Shown here: piece after piece, positions 7,999-16,067 of the stretch | How the letters are laid out: every line of letters begins with the position of its first letter | How positions within the stretch are numbered: position 1 is the first letter of the stretch | NCBI GenBank assembly: GCA_902475435.1 | Contig: CABRZL010000017.1 | Coordinates: 1 to 34,777, forward strand | DNA length: 34,777 nt | DNA from: an uncultured Eubacteriales bacterium | Lineage (GTDB): Bacteria; Bacillota; Clostridia; Oscillospirales; Oscillospiraceae | Reading direction: 5' to 3' | The notes under the pieces: model-generated | The model's input: only the letters and a program-made list of their open reading frames with translations | Told to the model about the DNA's origin: nothing | Databases searched by the model: none | Translations under genes and position numbers: made by a program

Positions 7999-8094
7999 CC
8001 ACCTTTCAAAAATTTTGACCCGAATGCTAAGTGGCGGGCGGGTGAAACCCGGATCGTTCCGGCGTTGTCCCACAACTGAGCGATTGGGCATACC
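7999..8094 (-). promoter_or_regulatory. rpsO 5' leader, possible S15 autoregulatory RNA
   Basis: The leader of roughly 95 nt holds a CGGGT-TTC-ACCCG hairpin and other GC-rich inverted segments. A CCACTT element (8034-8029) can pair, with one bulge, to the AAAGGTGG ribosome binding site (8006-7999). S15 represses its own translation through leader structures in several bacteria. I cannot match this leader to a named family, so the regulatory role is inference. Confidence 0.35.
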
Positions 8095-8100
8095 GATAGA

Positions 8101-8128
8101 ATTATACCACTATTTTTCCATTTGTAAA
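8101..8128 (-). promoter_or_regulatory. Sigma-A promoter for rpsO
   Basis: On the reverse strand, TTTACA (8128-8123) and a consensus TATAAT (8106-8101) are separated by 16 bases. Confidence 0.8.
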
Positions 8129-8153
8129 GCAAAATATGAGAATAAATTAAAAA

Positions 8154-8945
8154 TTATCCTTGGACATTTGGTTCATAGTGAATGTATTCTATGTTTTCCC
8201 GAGAAGAGGAAATGTCCACCATGAATCTGTAAACCCTGTCCCGCAGTTCCTCTTGTGCTTTTCGAGGCGAAAGATCCTCGCGCGGATACATAGGGTCAGA
8301 CAGCGTAACTGTCATACCTGGTTTCTTGAACAGACGGGACAAACCGCGGCGCGTTCGATATGTGGTGACCATGGCAATCACCGGTGCGTTTTCTTTGACT
8401 GGGTAGCGGAACGTGGTATCTTGGAAAGGACGGATGCCAGTATAGAAGGGCCAGATATGTGCTTCCGGGAAGATCGCGACACAGGCTCCTTCTTCATATC
8501 GTTGAGATATGGTTGACATAAAATTTCTCATGCCTGCAAATTTTGTGGGAATGGGGATGACGCCTAACATCAAGACCAGGTTTTTTAAGCATGGCAGAGA
8601 GACTGCATCGGGGTTCGCCACTACATAGGCTTTCTTGGGGAAGGACGCCATGGCAGGAAGAAAAGCGTCCAGATATCGGGTATGGTTTCCGTAAAGAAAG
8701 AATCCTGTGTTCTGAAGCTGGTCGAGGACTTCACGATTTTCAAACCGCAGACCCAAATAAACTTTTGAAATCAAAAATACAATGGGTGCGGCAATCAAAT
8801 AGTAGATCAAAAATGCCAAAACATTCCATAACCACGAACCGCGTATAAAAGGGAAATCGGAACTCACGTCCTTGGTCTGGATACCAAGCCCAGCAAAATC
8901 ATCCTGTAGTGGATCGGAGTAGTAAAAAACGCGATCAGACTTCAT
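8154..8945 (-). CDS. PlsC-like 1-acyl-glycerol-3-phosphate acyltransferase
   Basis: Membrane-associated acyltransferase of the lysophosphatidic acid acyltransferase superfamily, 263 residues. The catalytic H-x4-D motif is NHTRYLD (87-93; His88, Asp93). The second substrate motif is FPEAHIW (159-165), a variant of the usual FPEGTRS. A hydrophobic segment at about 40-60 anchors the N terminus. The ATG at 8945 follows GGAGGGAAG and overlaps the upstream glycosyltransferase by 11 bases, so the genes are translationally coupled; the longer frame lies inside that gene. The pairing with a glycosyltransferase suggests glycolipid or phospholipid work, and the acceptor may not be the standard one. Confidence 0.88.
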   Translation of the reverse strand: MKSDRVFYYSDPLQDDFAGLGIQTKDVSSDFPFIRGSWLWNVLAFLIYYLIAAPIVFLISKVYLGLRFENREVLDQLQNTGFFLYGNHTRYLDAFLPAMASFPKKAYVVANPDAVSLPCLKNLVLMLGVIPIPTKFAGMRNFMSTISQRYEEGACVAIFPEAHIWPFYTGIRPFQDTTFRYPVKENAPVIAMVTTYRTRRGLSRLFKKPGMTVTLSDPMYPREDLSPRKAQEELRDRVYRFMVDISSSRENIEYIHYEPNVQG

Positions 8946-10080
8946 GATTTGCTTCCCTCCAGGTTTCCAAAAGCATCTGCTCCATCCTGTCCATGCACTG
9001 TTGAAAATCAAACTGTCGAGCATAACCCAGATAGTCCCGCGCGCATTGACGGCGTTCCTCAGGATGCTCGAGCCACCAGTCCATTTTCTCGGCCAGATTG
9101 GATGGGTCATTGAAATGAAACAAGTTCCGCTCTGTCAGAGCGAAATAACGAGTAGCGCTGCGGGGAGAGTCGGCAATCAATGGTACCCTGCCGCAGGCGA
9201 TAGCCTCCAGACAGGAAATTGCCTCAATTTCAATTTCCGCCGGATGGACATAAAGGTCAGCGATGTTGAGGATATCTACCAGATCGGACCGGCTATAAAA
9301 CTGCATGATAGGCATAAGAATATTGCGCTTTTTGGCATAGTGACGAAGATAAGGCTCCAAAGGTCCGGCACCGGCAAAAATCAGTTGGATTTGCTTACAA
9401 TACCGGGAGCGTGCGACTGCATCAATAAGAACCTTGTGAGATTTTTCACGGCTGTAACGGCCGGTAAATAACACAACGAATTTGTCTGACAGAGCCTCTG
9501 GTCTGACAACGTCCTTGGGTACGAATTCGCTGCCGATGCCGTTGGATATAATCCGGTGGGGAGTAGGTCCGACTACCGCTTCAAAGGTATCGCAGATAAA
9601 CTGCGTAGGATAATGAATGCAGTTGCAGTATTGATATAACCGATGGTAAAATACTTTATAGGTGATCTGGTTTCCGAAATTGAAATCTTTCAACAGAAGA
9701 TGCCCGGTTAAATTTTCCGCCTGACAGTGGAAGCCGGCAGTCAGCGGGATATGATGTGTTGAGGCATAGATGGCGGCAGCTTTTCCAAGGCCGAAAGGGA
9801 GCATCACGTGAATAATATCCGCATCTGCTATGGCAGATTCCAGGATGTGGTGGTCTACCCGAGCAGGAGAAACGCCGTTTTTTTCTACATAATGATTGAA
9901 TGGTCCGAAGTTAAATTTTGGAACGATATAAAAATCCGGAGAATCCGCACGAGATGGGTCTGCACAAACCACACGGACTGTATGACCTTTTTTCCGAAGC
10001 GAGCGGATCAGGTTCATTGCAGCAATGGTGGTACCGTTGTTTTCCTGCCCTAGGACATCGCATATAACAGCAATTTTCAA
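8935..10080 (-). CDS. GT4-type glycosyltransferase
   Basis: A 381-residue retaining glycosyltransferase with a GT-B fold. The N-terminal Rossmann half opens LKIAVICDVLGQENNGTT, a pattern seen in diacylglycerol or phosphatidylinositol glycosyltransferases of family GT4. The C-terminal nucleotide-sugar half contains TGRYSREKSHKVLIDAV and the E-x7-E element EIEAISCLE followed by AIACGRVPLI. I chose the TTG at 10080 as start because AAGGAG lies 7 bases before it and homology begins there; the frame extends up to 10119 without a usable site. It overlaps the acyltransferase gene by 11 bases, which supports a joint role in membrane glycolipid synthesis. Sugar and acceptor are unknown. Confidence 0.87.
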   Translation of the reverse strand: MKIAVICDVLGQENNGTTIAAMNLIRSLRKKGHTVRVVCADPSRADSPDFYIVPKFNFGPFNHYVEKNGVSPARVDHHILESAIADADIIHVMLPFGLGKAAAIYASTHHIPLTAGFHCQAENLTGHLLLKDFNFGNQITYKVFYHRLYQYCNCIHYPTQFICDTFEAVVGPTPHRIISNGIGSEFVPKDVVRPEALSDKFVVLFTGRYSREKSHKVLIDAVARSRYCKQIQLIFAGAGPLEPYLRHYAKKRNILMPIMQFYSRSDLVDILNIADLYVHPAEIEIEAISCLEAIACGRVPLIADSPRSATRYFALTERNLFHFNDPSNLAEKMDWWLEHPEERRQCARDYLGYARQFDFQQCMDRMEQMLLETWREANHEV

Positions 10081-10130
10081 ATTCTTTCTCCTTATTGGTT
10101 TATGGGATAAAAGCACCATTTATCCACAAA

Positions 10131-10159
10131 ACTCTAACACAGGAGCCAACAAAAAACAA
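10131..10159 (-). promoter_or_regulatory. Possible promoter for the glycosyltransferase-acyltransferase pair
   Basis: On the reverse strand, TTGTTT (10159-10154) and TAGAGT (10136-10131) are separated by 17 bases, about 50 bases before the TTG start. Both boxes match only four of six consensus positions. Confidence 0.4.
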
Positions 10160-10262
10160 GGGATAAACATGGGGAAGTGTCGTAAACATGACAAAAAATA
10201 AGAAGATTGATTCTGAAAAAAAGAGCAGAATGCTAAAATTCTGGAGAAGTGAGAAAATGTCA

Positions 10263-10292
10263 TTGACAAACGGAAAACACTTTTGGTATGAT
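10263..10292 (+). promoter_or_regulatory. Sigma-A promoter for the ilv operon
   Basis: A consensus -35 TTGACA (10263-10268), an 18-base spacer and a -10 TATGAT (10287-10292) directly precede the T-box leader. Confidence 0.8.
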
Positions 10293-10298
10293 GAAACA

Positions 10299-10568
10299 AA
10301 TATCATAGACACAGGCTGTGAAAAGGAAAAGTATCCGCAATCACGGGACGTCAGAGAGGACGCATTTGGTGTGAGCGTCTGTCGCGCTGCGGTGAAACTC
10401 ACCTTGGAGCTTCGCACTGAAGGCTTTTGCTCTAGGCGGCGACGGAATACCCTCCGTTATTGGGGTGTCCATACTGTCATGTGTGGAGCTGAGTGCCCGA
10501 TATACGGGAATTTAGGTGGTAACGCGGAGGAAGCTTCGTCCTAAGAGATGGGACGGGGCTGTTTTTTT
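10299..10568 (+). promoter_or_regulatory. T-box leader of the ilv operon, leucine specifier likely
   Basis: tRNA-sensing leader RNA of about 270 nt. The conserved T-box GGTGGTAACGCG is at 10515-10526. Stem I elements are visible (AGAGAG near 10353). The specifier region GGTGAAACTCACC (10391-10403) contains CTC (10398-10400) followed by a purine, so tRNA-Leu is the likely ligand. ACT (Thr) would be read one register earlier but fits the pathway and the following-purine rule less well. The antiterminator would pair TTAGG (10512-10516) with CCTAA (10540-10544), which competes with the terminator. Uncharged tRNA should favour read-through into ilvB. Confidence 0.92.
10532..10568 (+). terminator. 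T-box attenuator terminator
   Basis: A 10-bp stem with two G-T pairs (left arm 10532-10541, right arm 10551-10560) is followed by GTTTTTTT. Its left arm overlaps the antiterminator strand, so the two folds exclude each other. Confidence 0.9.
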
Positions 10569-10615
10569 GTACCTTGATCCGGCGATTCAGCATGATATCA
10601 CAAGGAGGTCTTAGT

Positions 10616-12232
10616 ATGATTAGCGGTGCAGAAGTACTGATTGAGAGCTTGAAACGAGAACACGTTACAGAGATTTTTGGATATGCCGGTGCTACGATCT
10701 GCCCGGCGGTAGATGCAGTGAAGCATTCTGATATTCAATATACTTTGGTGCGGATAGAACAGAATGCGGGACATATGGCTTCCGGTTATGCAAGAATCAG
10801 CGGAAAACCCGGTGTGTGCATGGTTACCTCGGGGCCGGGGGCAACCAATTTGATTACCGGAATTGCAACGGCGTATATGGATTCGATTCCGATGGTAGCT
10901 ATAACCGGTCAGGTGGAAAGCTATTTGCTGGGACGAGACATTTTTCAAGAGGTGGATATGACTGGAGCGGTGGCGCCGTTTATCAAGCACAGCTATCTGG
11001 TAAAGGATGCGAAAAAGATTCCGCAGGTTGTAAAAGAGGCGTTTCATATTGCGTCCACAGGACGGCCTGGTCCGGTATTGATTGATATCCCGATTGATGT
11101 TCAAAAGACCATGGTTGAGCCGGAATATCCGGATCATGTGGATATCCGCGGATATAAACCTTCTTATAAGGGCAATGTCAAGCAGGTTCAACGGGCGGCA
11201 GAAACCATTTGCCAGGCAAAAAAGCCGGTTTTGTGTTTGGGCGGCGGCGTGATTACAGCTCACGCTGAGAAGGAAGCGATTGCTTTCGCAGAGGCCTCTG
11301 GAATCCCGGTGGTTACGACGATGATGGGTTTGGGGGCAATTCCGACAGATCATCCGCTTTATATGGGGATGATTGGATCTTTTGGAACTGCCTGCGCGAA
11401 TAAGACTTTGGGAAATTCTGATTTGCTGATTTTGGTAGGGGCCCGTGTGGCAAACCGAGCGATTCTATCTCCCGGGGAGATCGGCCGCCGCATGAAAACA
11501 ATTCACATCGATGTAGACCCGGCGGAGATCGGGAAAAATGTAAGTACGACCATTCCCGTGGTGGGAGATGTCAAGCAGGTGCTGTTGCAGCTGATGGAAC
11601 ATTGCCCCGTAGCACAGACTCAGGATATTGAAGCGATGAGAGAAAAAAGGGCGGCGGAACTTGTGAGAAGTTTGCCAAGCGAACCTGGATATGCGCATCC
11701 GGCTCGTATCATTCGCGCATTGGGAGAGAAGCTTGCAGATGACGCCTGTGTTTCTGTGGATGTGGGACAGAATCAGATATGGGCCTGCAAGCACCTTCGC
11801 ATAAAACACGGCCGGTTTTTGACGACCGGAGGGCTTGGGACCATGGGGTATTCTTTGCCGGCGGCGCTGGGCGCATATGTGGCGGATCCGAAATTACAGA
11901 ATGTGGTTATATGCGGCGACGGCAGTTTTCAGATGTTTGAAAACGAACTCAGCACTCTGCGCAATTTAAACGCCCCCGTAAAAATCCTTTTGATGCAGAA
12001 CAATGTGCTGGGATTGGTGAATGAAATCCAAAAGAGTTCTTACAGCGGCCCGTTCGGTGTGGCGTTGGATCACTCTCCGGATTTTGCGAAGCTGGCGGAG
12101 GCCTATGGAGTTCCCTATGGGAGCGTCTCTGAGGATCATGATATTGACAATGCATTGGATCGCATGCTGGAGAGTACAGGGCCTTATCTACTGTGTTGTC
12201 AGATAAACCCGGATGCAAAAACCAGCGACTGA
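10616..12232 (+). CDS. Acetolactate synthase large-subunit paralogue (ThDP-dependent), divergent copy
   Basis: Thiamine-diphosphate enzyme of the acetohydroxyacid synthase (AHAS) family, 538 residues, with the three usual domains. The catalytic Glu48 (RIEQNAGHMASGYAR) and the ThDP-binding GDGSFQ...NN segment near 440-470 are present. Several AHAS hallmarks are altered compared with the second copy at 12747: FGYPGG is FGYAGA, RHEQGA is RIEQNA, GMIGMHG is GMIGSFG, and the MVRQWQ element that shapes 2-ketoacid preference is LVNEIQ. AHAS activity is therefore likely but not certain, and a different acceptor is possible. The ATG at 10616 follows AAGGAGGT. It is the first gene after the T-box and is followed directly by an ilvN-type regulatory subunit. 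Confidence 0.85.
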   Translation: MISGAEVLIESLKREHVTEIFGYAGATICPAVDAVKHSDIQYTLVRIEQNAGHMASGYARISGKPGVCMVTSGPGATNLITGIATAYMDSIPMVAITGQVESYLLGRDIFQEVDMTGAVAPFIKHSYLVKDAKKIPQVVKEAFHIASTGRPGPVLIDIPIDVQKTMVEPEYPDHVDIRGYKPSYKGNVKQVQRAAETICQAKKPVLCLGGGVITAHAEKEAIAFAEASGIPVVTTMMGLGAIPTDHPLYMGMIGSFGTACANKTLGNSDLLILVGARVANRAILSPGEIGRRMKTIHIDVDPAEIGKNVSTTIPVVGDVKQVLLQLMEHCPVAQTQDIEAMREKRAAELVRSLPSEPGYAHPARIIRALGEKLADDACVSVDVGQNQIWACKHLRIKHGRFLTTGGLGTMGYSLPAALGAYVADPKLQNVVICGDGSFQMFENELSTLRNLNAPVKILLMQNNVLGLVNEIQKSSYSGPFGVALDHSPDFAKLAEAYGVPYGSVSEDHDIDNALDRMLESTGPYLLCCQINPDAKTSD

Positions 12233-12245
12233 GGAGGGGCGCTTG

Positions 12246-12731
12246 ATGAAACAGACAATCTCTATTTTAGTGGAAAACCAAGCGGGCGTTTTGAATCGGA
12301 TTACAGGTTTGTTTTCCCGCCGAGCATTTAATATTGAATCTTTGGCTGTGGGAGTTACAGACGATCCTACTGTTTCCCGTATTACGATTATTGTGGACAG
12401 TGGCAATAGCGTGGTGGAGCAGGTGGAGAAACAGCTCAACAAGCTGGTAGACGTAATTAAAGTTCGTACGCTGGACGACAATCGAATGATTGCCCGGGAA
12501 TTGATGATTATCAAGGTTTCCAGTACCACGAAAACAAGAGTGGACATTATGAACGTATGTCAGATTATGGGGGCAAAAATTGCAGATATTTCGCCCACGA
12601 CAATGACGCTGGAACTCAGCGATACAGCTGATCGGCTGGAACTGTTTCAGAGTCTGCTGCGTCCTTTCTCGATTTTAGAGGTGGCCCGGACAGGTCTGAT
12701 TGCCGTACAGAAAGGAAGCGGAAAAATGTGA
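12246..12731 (+). CDS. ilvN: Acetolactate synthase small (regulatory) subunit, first copy
   Basis: A 161-residue regulatory subunit of AHAS. The N-terminal ACT domain begins KQTISILVENQAGVLNRITG and contains FSRRAFNIESLAVG. The C-terminal part has ELMIIKV and ends VARTGLIAVQKG, as in the family. It normally raises catalytic activity and gives valine feedback inhibition. The ATG at 12246 has GAGGAGGGGC before it and lies 13 bases after the large-subunit stop, so it probably serves that divergent large subunit. Confidence 0.92.
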   Translation: MKQTISILVENQAGVLNRITGLFSRRAFNIESLAVGVTDDPTVSRITIIVDSGNSVVEQVEKQLNKLVDVIKVRTLDDNRMIARELMIIKVSSTTKTRVDIMNVCQIMGAKIADISPTTMTLELSDTADRLELFQSLLRPFSILEVARTGLIAVQKGSGKM

Positions 12732-12746
12732 AAAAGGAGGCAGAAT

Positions 12747-14459
12747 ATGAAGGTTAAATCAACTGTAGCGATTTTGGAGTGTCTGCTGGAACAAGGTGTG
12801 GATACTATTTTCGGATATCCCGGCGGCACGATTTTAAACATTTATGATGAACTATACAATTATCAAAATAAGTTGCGCCATATTCTCACAGCCCACGAAC
12901 AGGGAGCGGCACACGCCGCCGACGGGTATGCCCGCAGCACTGGGAAGGTGGGCGTATGTTTTGCCACTTCCGGTCCCGGCGCTACCAATTTAACGACAGG
13001 TATTGCAACCGCCTATTATGATTCTTCTCCTGTGGTATTTATTACTTGCAATGTAACGGAGAATCTTTTGGGGAAAGATGCGTTTCAGGAGGTAGATATC
13101 ACCGGAATCGCCATGCCGATTACAAAGGCTACTTACCTGGTTCGGGATCCTCAGACCATTCCCGATATTATGCGGGAAGCTTTTGCGGTGGCTGCCACGG
13201 GACGGCCCGGGCCGGTATTGATTGATTTCCTCAAAAATGTTACTTCACCCGACGTGCTGATTGACTATGAGCCTATGGAGCGGAAGGAGCACATCAAACA
13301 TGGCCGGCTTCAGGCTTTGACCCATCGTATTGGATGGGATATCAGAACTCCGGAGCCAAACCATGAAGATATCCGAAAATTAGCCGAAATGATGAAAGAG
13401 TCGGAAAAGCCGCTGTTAATCTGTGGCGGCGGTGTAGTACGAAGCCGCGGACACCGGGAGTTTCGGGCGTTGGCGGAAAAGTTTGATGCACCGGTTGCCA
13501 TCAGCGTGATGGGCGGCGGCGGTTTTCCGGGTGGACATCCGCTGGCCACGGGTATGATCGGGATGCACGGTTCCCAGGCATCTAATATGGCCTGTGATAA
13601 CTGTGATCTACTGATCGCTGTTGGATGCCGTTTTTCCGATCGTGTGGCGTTGGATCCTGAGAGCTTTGCGGCCCAGGCCAAGATTGTCCAGATTGACATT
13701 GACCGTGCGGAAATTGACAAAAACGTTAAGACCGATCATCATATTATTGGAGATGCCAAGCGCGTACTGGAACTCCTGAATGAAATGACGGAGCCGATGG
13801 ACCATGCCCGCTGGAAGGAATTTGTGTTTTCCTATCCAAAACGTGTAGCGTACGAAGATAAGCCTGGACAGCTGACGCCCCAGCAGGTGTTGGAAACCAT
13901 CCGGCAGATTGTCCCTGGGGATTCCATTGTGGCAACCGATGTGGGACAGCACCAAATGTGGACGATTCAGCATTTCAATTTTGATTACCCTGGCCAACTG
14001 TTGACATCCGGTGGTTTTGGAACGATGGGATTTGGACTGGGTGCGGCTCTGGGCGCAAAATTGGGGAACCCTGAAAAGACCGTGATTCATATTACCGGTG
14101 ACGGATGCTTCCGAATGAACGGCCAGGAAATGGCGACAGAATCACACTATGACATTCCGGTTATCACATTTATTTTTGACAACAGAACTCTGGGGATGGT
14201 GCGTCAGTGGCAGAATTTGATCTACCATAAGCGCTTTTCTCAGACGGATCTGGGCTTTGCTCCGGATTTTGTGAAGTTGGCAGAGGCCTATGGATTGAAA
14301 GGCAAACGTGTTACAAATGTACAGGAACTCCAGAATGCGATTCAGGAAGCACTGGAATGGGGACACGGTTACGTGGTGGATTGTATGATTGATACTGATG
14401 AAATGGTGCGGCCCATGGTGGGCGGCGGACAACCCATCACAAACTTCATGCTGATTTAA
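12747..14459 (+). CDS. ilvB: Acetolactate synthase large subunit, canonical copy
   Basis: Catalytic subunit of acetohydroxyacid synthase, 570 residues, which condenses two pyruvates, or pyruvate and 2-oxobutanoate, for valine/leucine and isoleucine synthesis using ThDP, Mg2+ and FAD. It has FGYPGG (23-28), catalytic Glu51 in AHEQGAAHAADGYAR, GMIGMHGS, a GDGCFRMN ThDP motif and the canonical LGMVRQWQ element. The start ATG follows AAAAAGGAGG. It lies 15 bases after the first small subunit and 16 bases before the second. Compared with the first large subunit it keeps all the expected active-site motifs, so it is the safer candidate for the operon's main AHAS. Confidence 0.96.
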   Translation: MKVKSTVAILECLLEQGVDTIFGYPGGTILNIYDELYNYQNKLRHILTAHEQGAAHAADGYARSTGKVGVCFATSGPGATNLTTGIATAYYDSSPVVFITCNVTENLLGKDAFQEVDITGIAMPITKATYLVRDPQTIPDIMREAFAVAATGRPGPVLIDFLKNVTSPDVLIDYEPMERKEHIKHGRLQALTHRIGWDIRTPEPNHEDIRKLAEMMKESEKPLLICGGGVVRSRGHREFRALAEKFDAPVAISVMGGGGFPGGHPLATGMIGMHGSQASNMACDNCDLLIAVGCRFSDRVALDPESFAAQAKIVQIDIDRAEIDKNVKTDHHIIGDAKRVLELLNEMTEPMDHARWKEFVFSYPKRVAYEDKPGQLTPQQVLETIRQIVPGDSIVATDVGQHQMWTIQHFNFDYPGQLLTSGGFGTMGFGLGAALGAKLGNPEKTVIHITGDGCFRMNGQEMATESHYDIPVITFIFDNRTLGMVRQWQNLIYHKRFSQTDLGFAPDFVKLAEAYGLKGKRVTNVQELQNAIQEALEWGHGYVVDCMIDTDEMVRPMVGGGQPITNFMLI

Positions 14460-14475
14460 GAGAGGGAGGAGTCCC

Positions 14476-15030
14476 ATGAATACGGAAAAGAAAGCTTATA
14501 CGTTGTCTATCCTGGTGGAGGACACACCTGGCGTATTGAGTCAGGTGGCACGACTCTTCTCACGGAAAGGATATAATATTGAATCCATTTGCTGCGGTCC
14601 GGGACTCAATGTTGGAACCACACGGATTTCAGTGGTAACCATTGGCGATGAAGCCATGATTCACCAAATTGCCACGCAGCTCTCGAAATTGTTGCTCGTC
14701 ATTTCTGTAGATGTGCTTCAGGGAGAGGAATCCATTCAGCGGGAGCTGGTATTGGTGAAGGTGAGGGCCGAGAGCCGGGATACAAGGGAGAGTATTCTCC
14801 AAATTGTCAATGTGTTTCGGGCCAACGTTGTGGATTTTGGCGCAAATACGTTAATCATTGCCGTAGTAGGAGCTGCTGAAAAGATCAAAGCCATGCTGAA
14901 GTTACTTGATGGGTATGGCATTTTGGAAACAGCACGTACCGGTATGGTTGCCCTTGAAAGAGGGCAGAGAACAATACATGACCAAAACAAACTTAAGGAG
15001 GAATATAATTATGGCAAAAATGTATTATGA
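14476..15030 (+). CDS. ilvN: Acetolactate synthase small subunit, second copy
   Basis: A 184-residue AHAS regulatory subunit with an N-terminal ACT domain (TLSILVEDTPGVLSQVARLF, then RKGYNIESICCG) and a C-terminal region ending ILETARTGMVALERG. About 20 residues extend past the usual end (TIHDQNKLKEEYNYGKNVL). This tail is read from the ilvC ribosome-binding region and start codon, so the two genes overlap by 20 bases; it may be a junction by-product of coupling. The ATG at 14476 follows GAGGGAGGAG. It differs clearly in sequence from the first copy at 12246, so this is an old duplication and not a recent copy. Confidence 0.93.
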   Translation: MNTEKKAYTLSILVEDTPGVLSQVARLFSRKGYNIESICCGPGLNVGTTRISVVTIGDEAMIHQIATQLSKLLLVISVDVLQGEESIQRELVLVKVRAESRDTRESILQIVNVFRANVVDFGANTLIIAVVGAAEKIKAMLKLLDGYGILETARTGMVALERGQRTIHDQNKLKEEYNYGKNVL

Positions 15031-16039
15031 AAAGGACTGTGATCTCAGCGTCCTGAATGGCAAAAAAATTGCTGTGGTAGGCTATGGTTCTCAGGGGCAT
15101 GCCCATGCCCAGAATCTGCGGGATTCTGGCTGTGACGTCATTGTGGGTCTGCGCCCCGGAAAGTCCTGGAACAAAGCAAAGGAAGATGGGTTTACCGTTA
15201 TGACCGTTGCTGAGGCAACGAAAGCTGCTGATATCATTATGATTCTGGTCAACGATGAGCGTGCAGCGGATCTGTACAAGGAGAGCATTGCGCCGAATCT
15301 GTCTGCCGGAAAAGCAATTGCCTTTGCCCATGGCTTTAATATTCGTTATAAGCAGATTGTGCCGCCTGCGGATGTCGATGTATTTATGGCTGCCCCTAAG
15401 GGACCCGGCCATACCGTCCGTAGTCAGTATGTGGGTGGAAAAGGTGTTCCCTGCTTGGTTGCTGTGGAGCAGGATGCGTCCGGAAATGCCATGCAGATTG
15501 CATTGGCCTATATTGCCGGTATTGGCGGCGCCCGTGCCGGAATCATGGAGACAACAATGCACGATGAGACGGAGACGGACCTGTTTGGTGAGCAAACCGT
15601 TCTGTGCGGCGGTGTAGTGGATCTGATGCAATGCGGGTTTGAAGTGTTGGTGGAGGCCGGCTATGAGCCCGAGAATGCATATTTTGAGTGTATCCATGAG
15701 ATGAAGCTTATCATCGATCTGATCAATAAGGGTGGTGTCGCCGCAATGAACTATTCTATTTCCGACACTGCGGAGTTTGGCGAATATGTTTCCGGACCTC
15801 GTGTTCTGCCGCACGATCAGATCAAGGCCAATATGCGGGCTGTGCTTTCCGATATTCAGGACGGCACCTTTGCAAGCCGCTGGATTGCAGAAAATAAGAA
15901 CGGCCGTTCGTTCTTCAACTCCAAGCGGGATCAGCTGGCAAAGCATCAGATGGAAATTGTTGGGGAAGAGCTTCGGAACAATATGCTCTGGAAGGACAGT
16001 GTCGAGGGCGATAAGGGCTTGGATGCTGCCTCCAACTAA
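15011..16039 (+). CDS. ilvC: Ketol-acid reductoisomerase (class I)
   Basis: Mg2+- and NAD(P)H-dependent enzyme that isomerises and reduces acetolactate or acetohydroxybutyrate. The 342-residue length marks the short class I form. The Rossmann dinucleotide loop GYGSQGHAHAQNL starts near residue 20, followed by the cofactor loop VGLRPGKSWNKA. The C-terminal knotted domain has HDETETDLFGEQ and CIHEMKLIIDLI. I chose the ATG at 15011, since AAGGAGG lies 8 bases before it; the open frame reaches back to 14906 inside ilvN. It is followed by a hairpin and then ilvD. Confidence 0.97.
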   Translation: MAKMYYEKDCDLSVLNGKKIAVVGYGSQGHAHAQNLRDSGCDVIVGLRPGKSWNKAKEDGFTVMTVAEATKAADIIMILVNDERAADLYKESIAPNLSAGKAIAFAHGFNIRYKQIVPPADVDVFMAAPKGPGHTVRSQYVGGKGVPCLVAVEQDASGNAMQIALAYIAGIGGARAGIMETTMHDETETDLFGEQTVLCGGVVDLMQCGFEVLVEAGYEPENAYFECIHEMKLIIDLINKGGVAAMNYSISDTAEFGEYVSGPRVLPHDQIKANMRAVLSDIQDGTFASRWIAENKNGRSFFNSKRDQLAKHQMEIVGEELRNNMLWKDSVEGDKGLDAASN

Positions 16040-16067
16040 GTTATTATAGATTAAGATCAAAAAAGGC

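Noticed and set aside
10188..10544. Forward open frame of 118 codons upstream of the first AHAS gene
   Set aside because: It covers the ilv promoter and T-box leader, whose RNA motifs explain the sequence, and has no good ribosome binding site.
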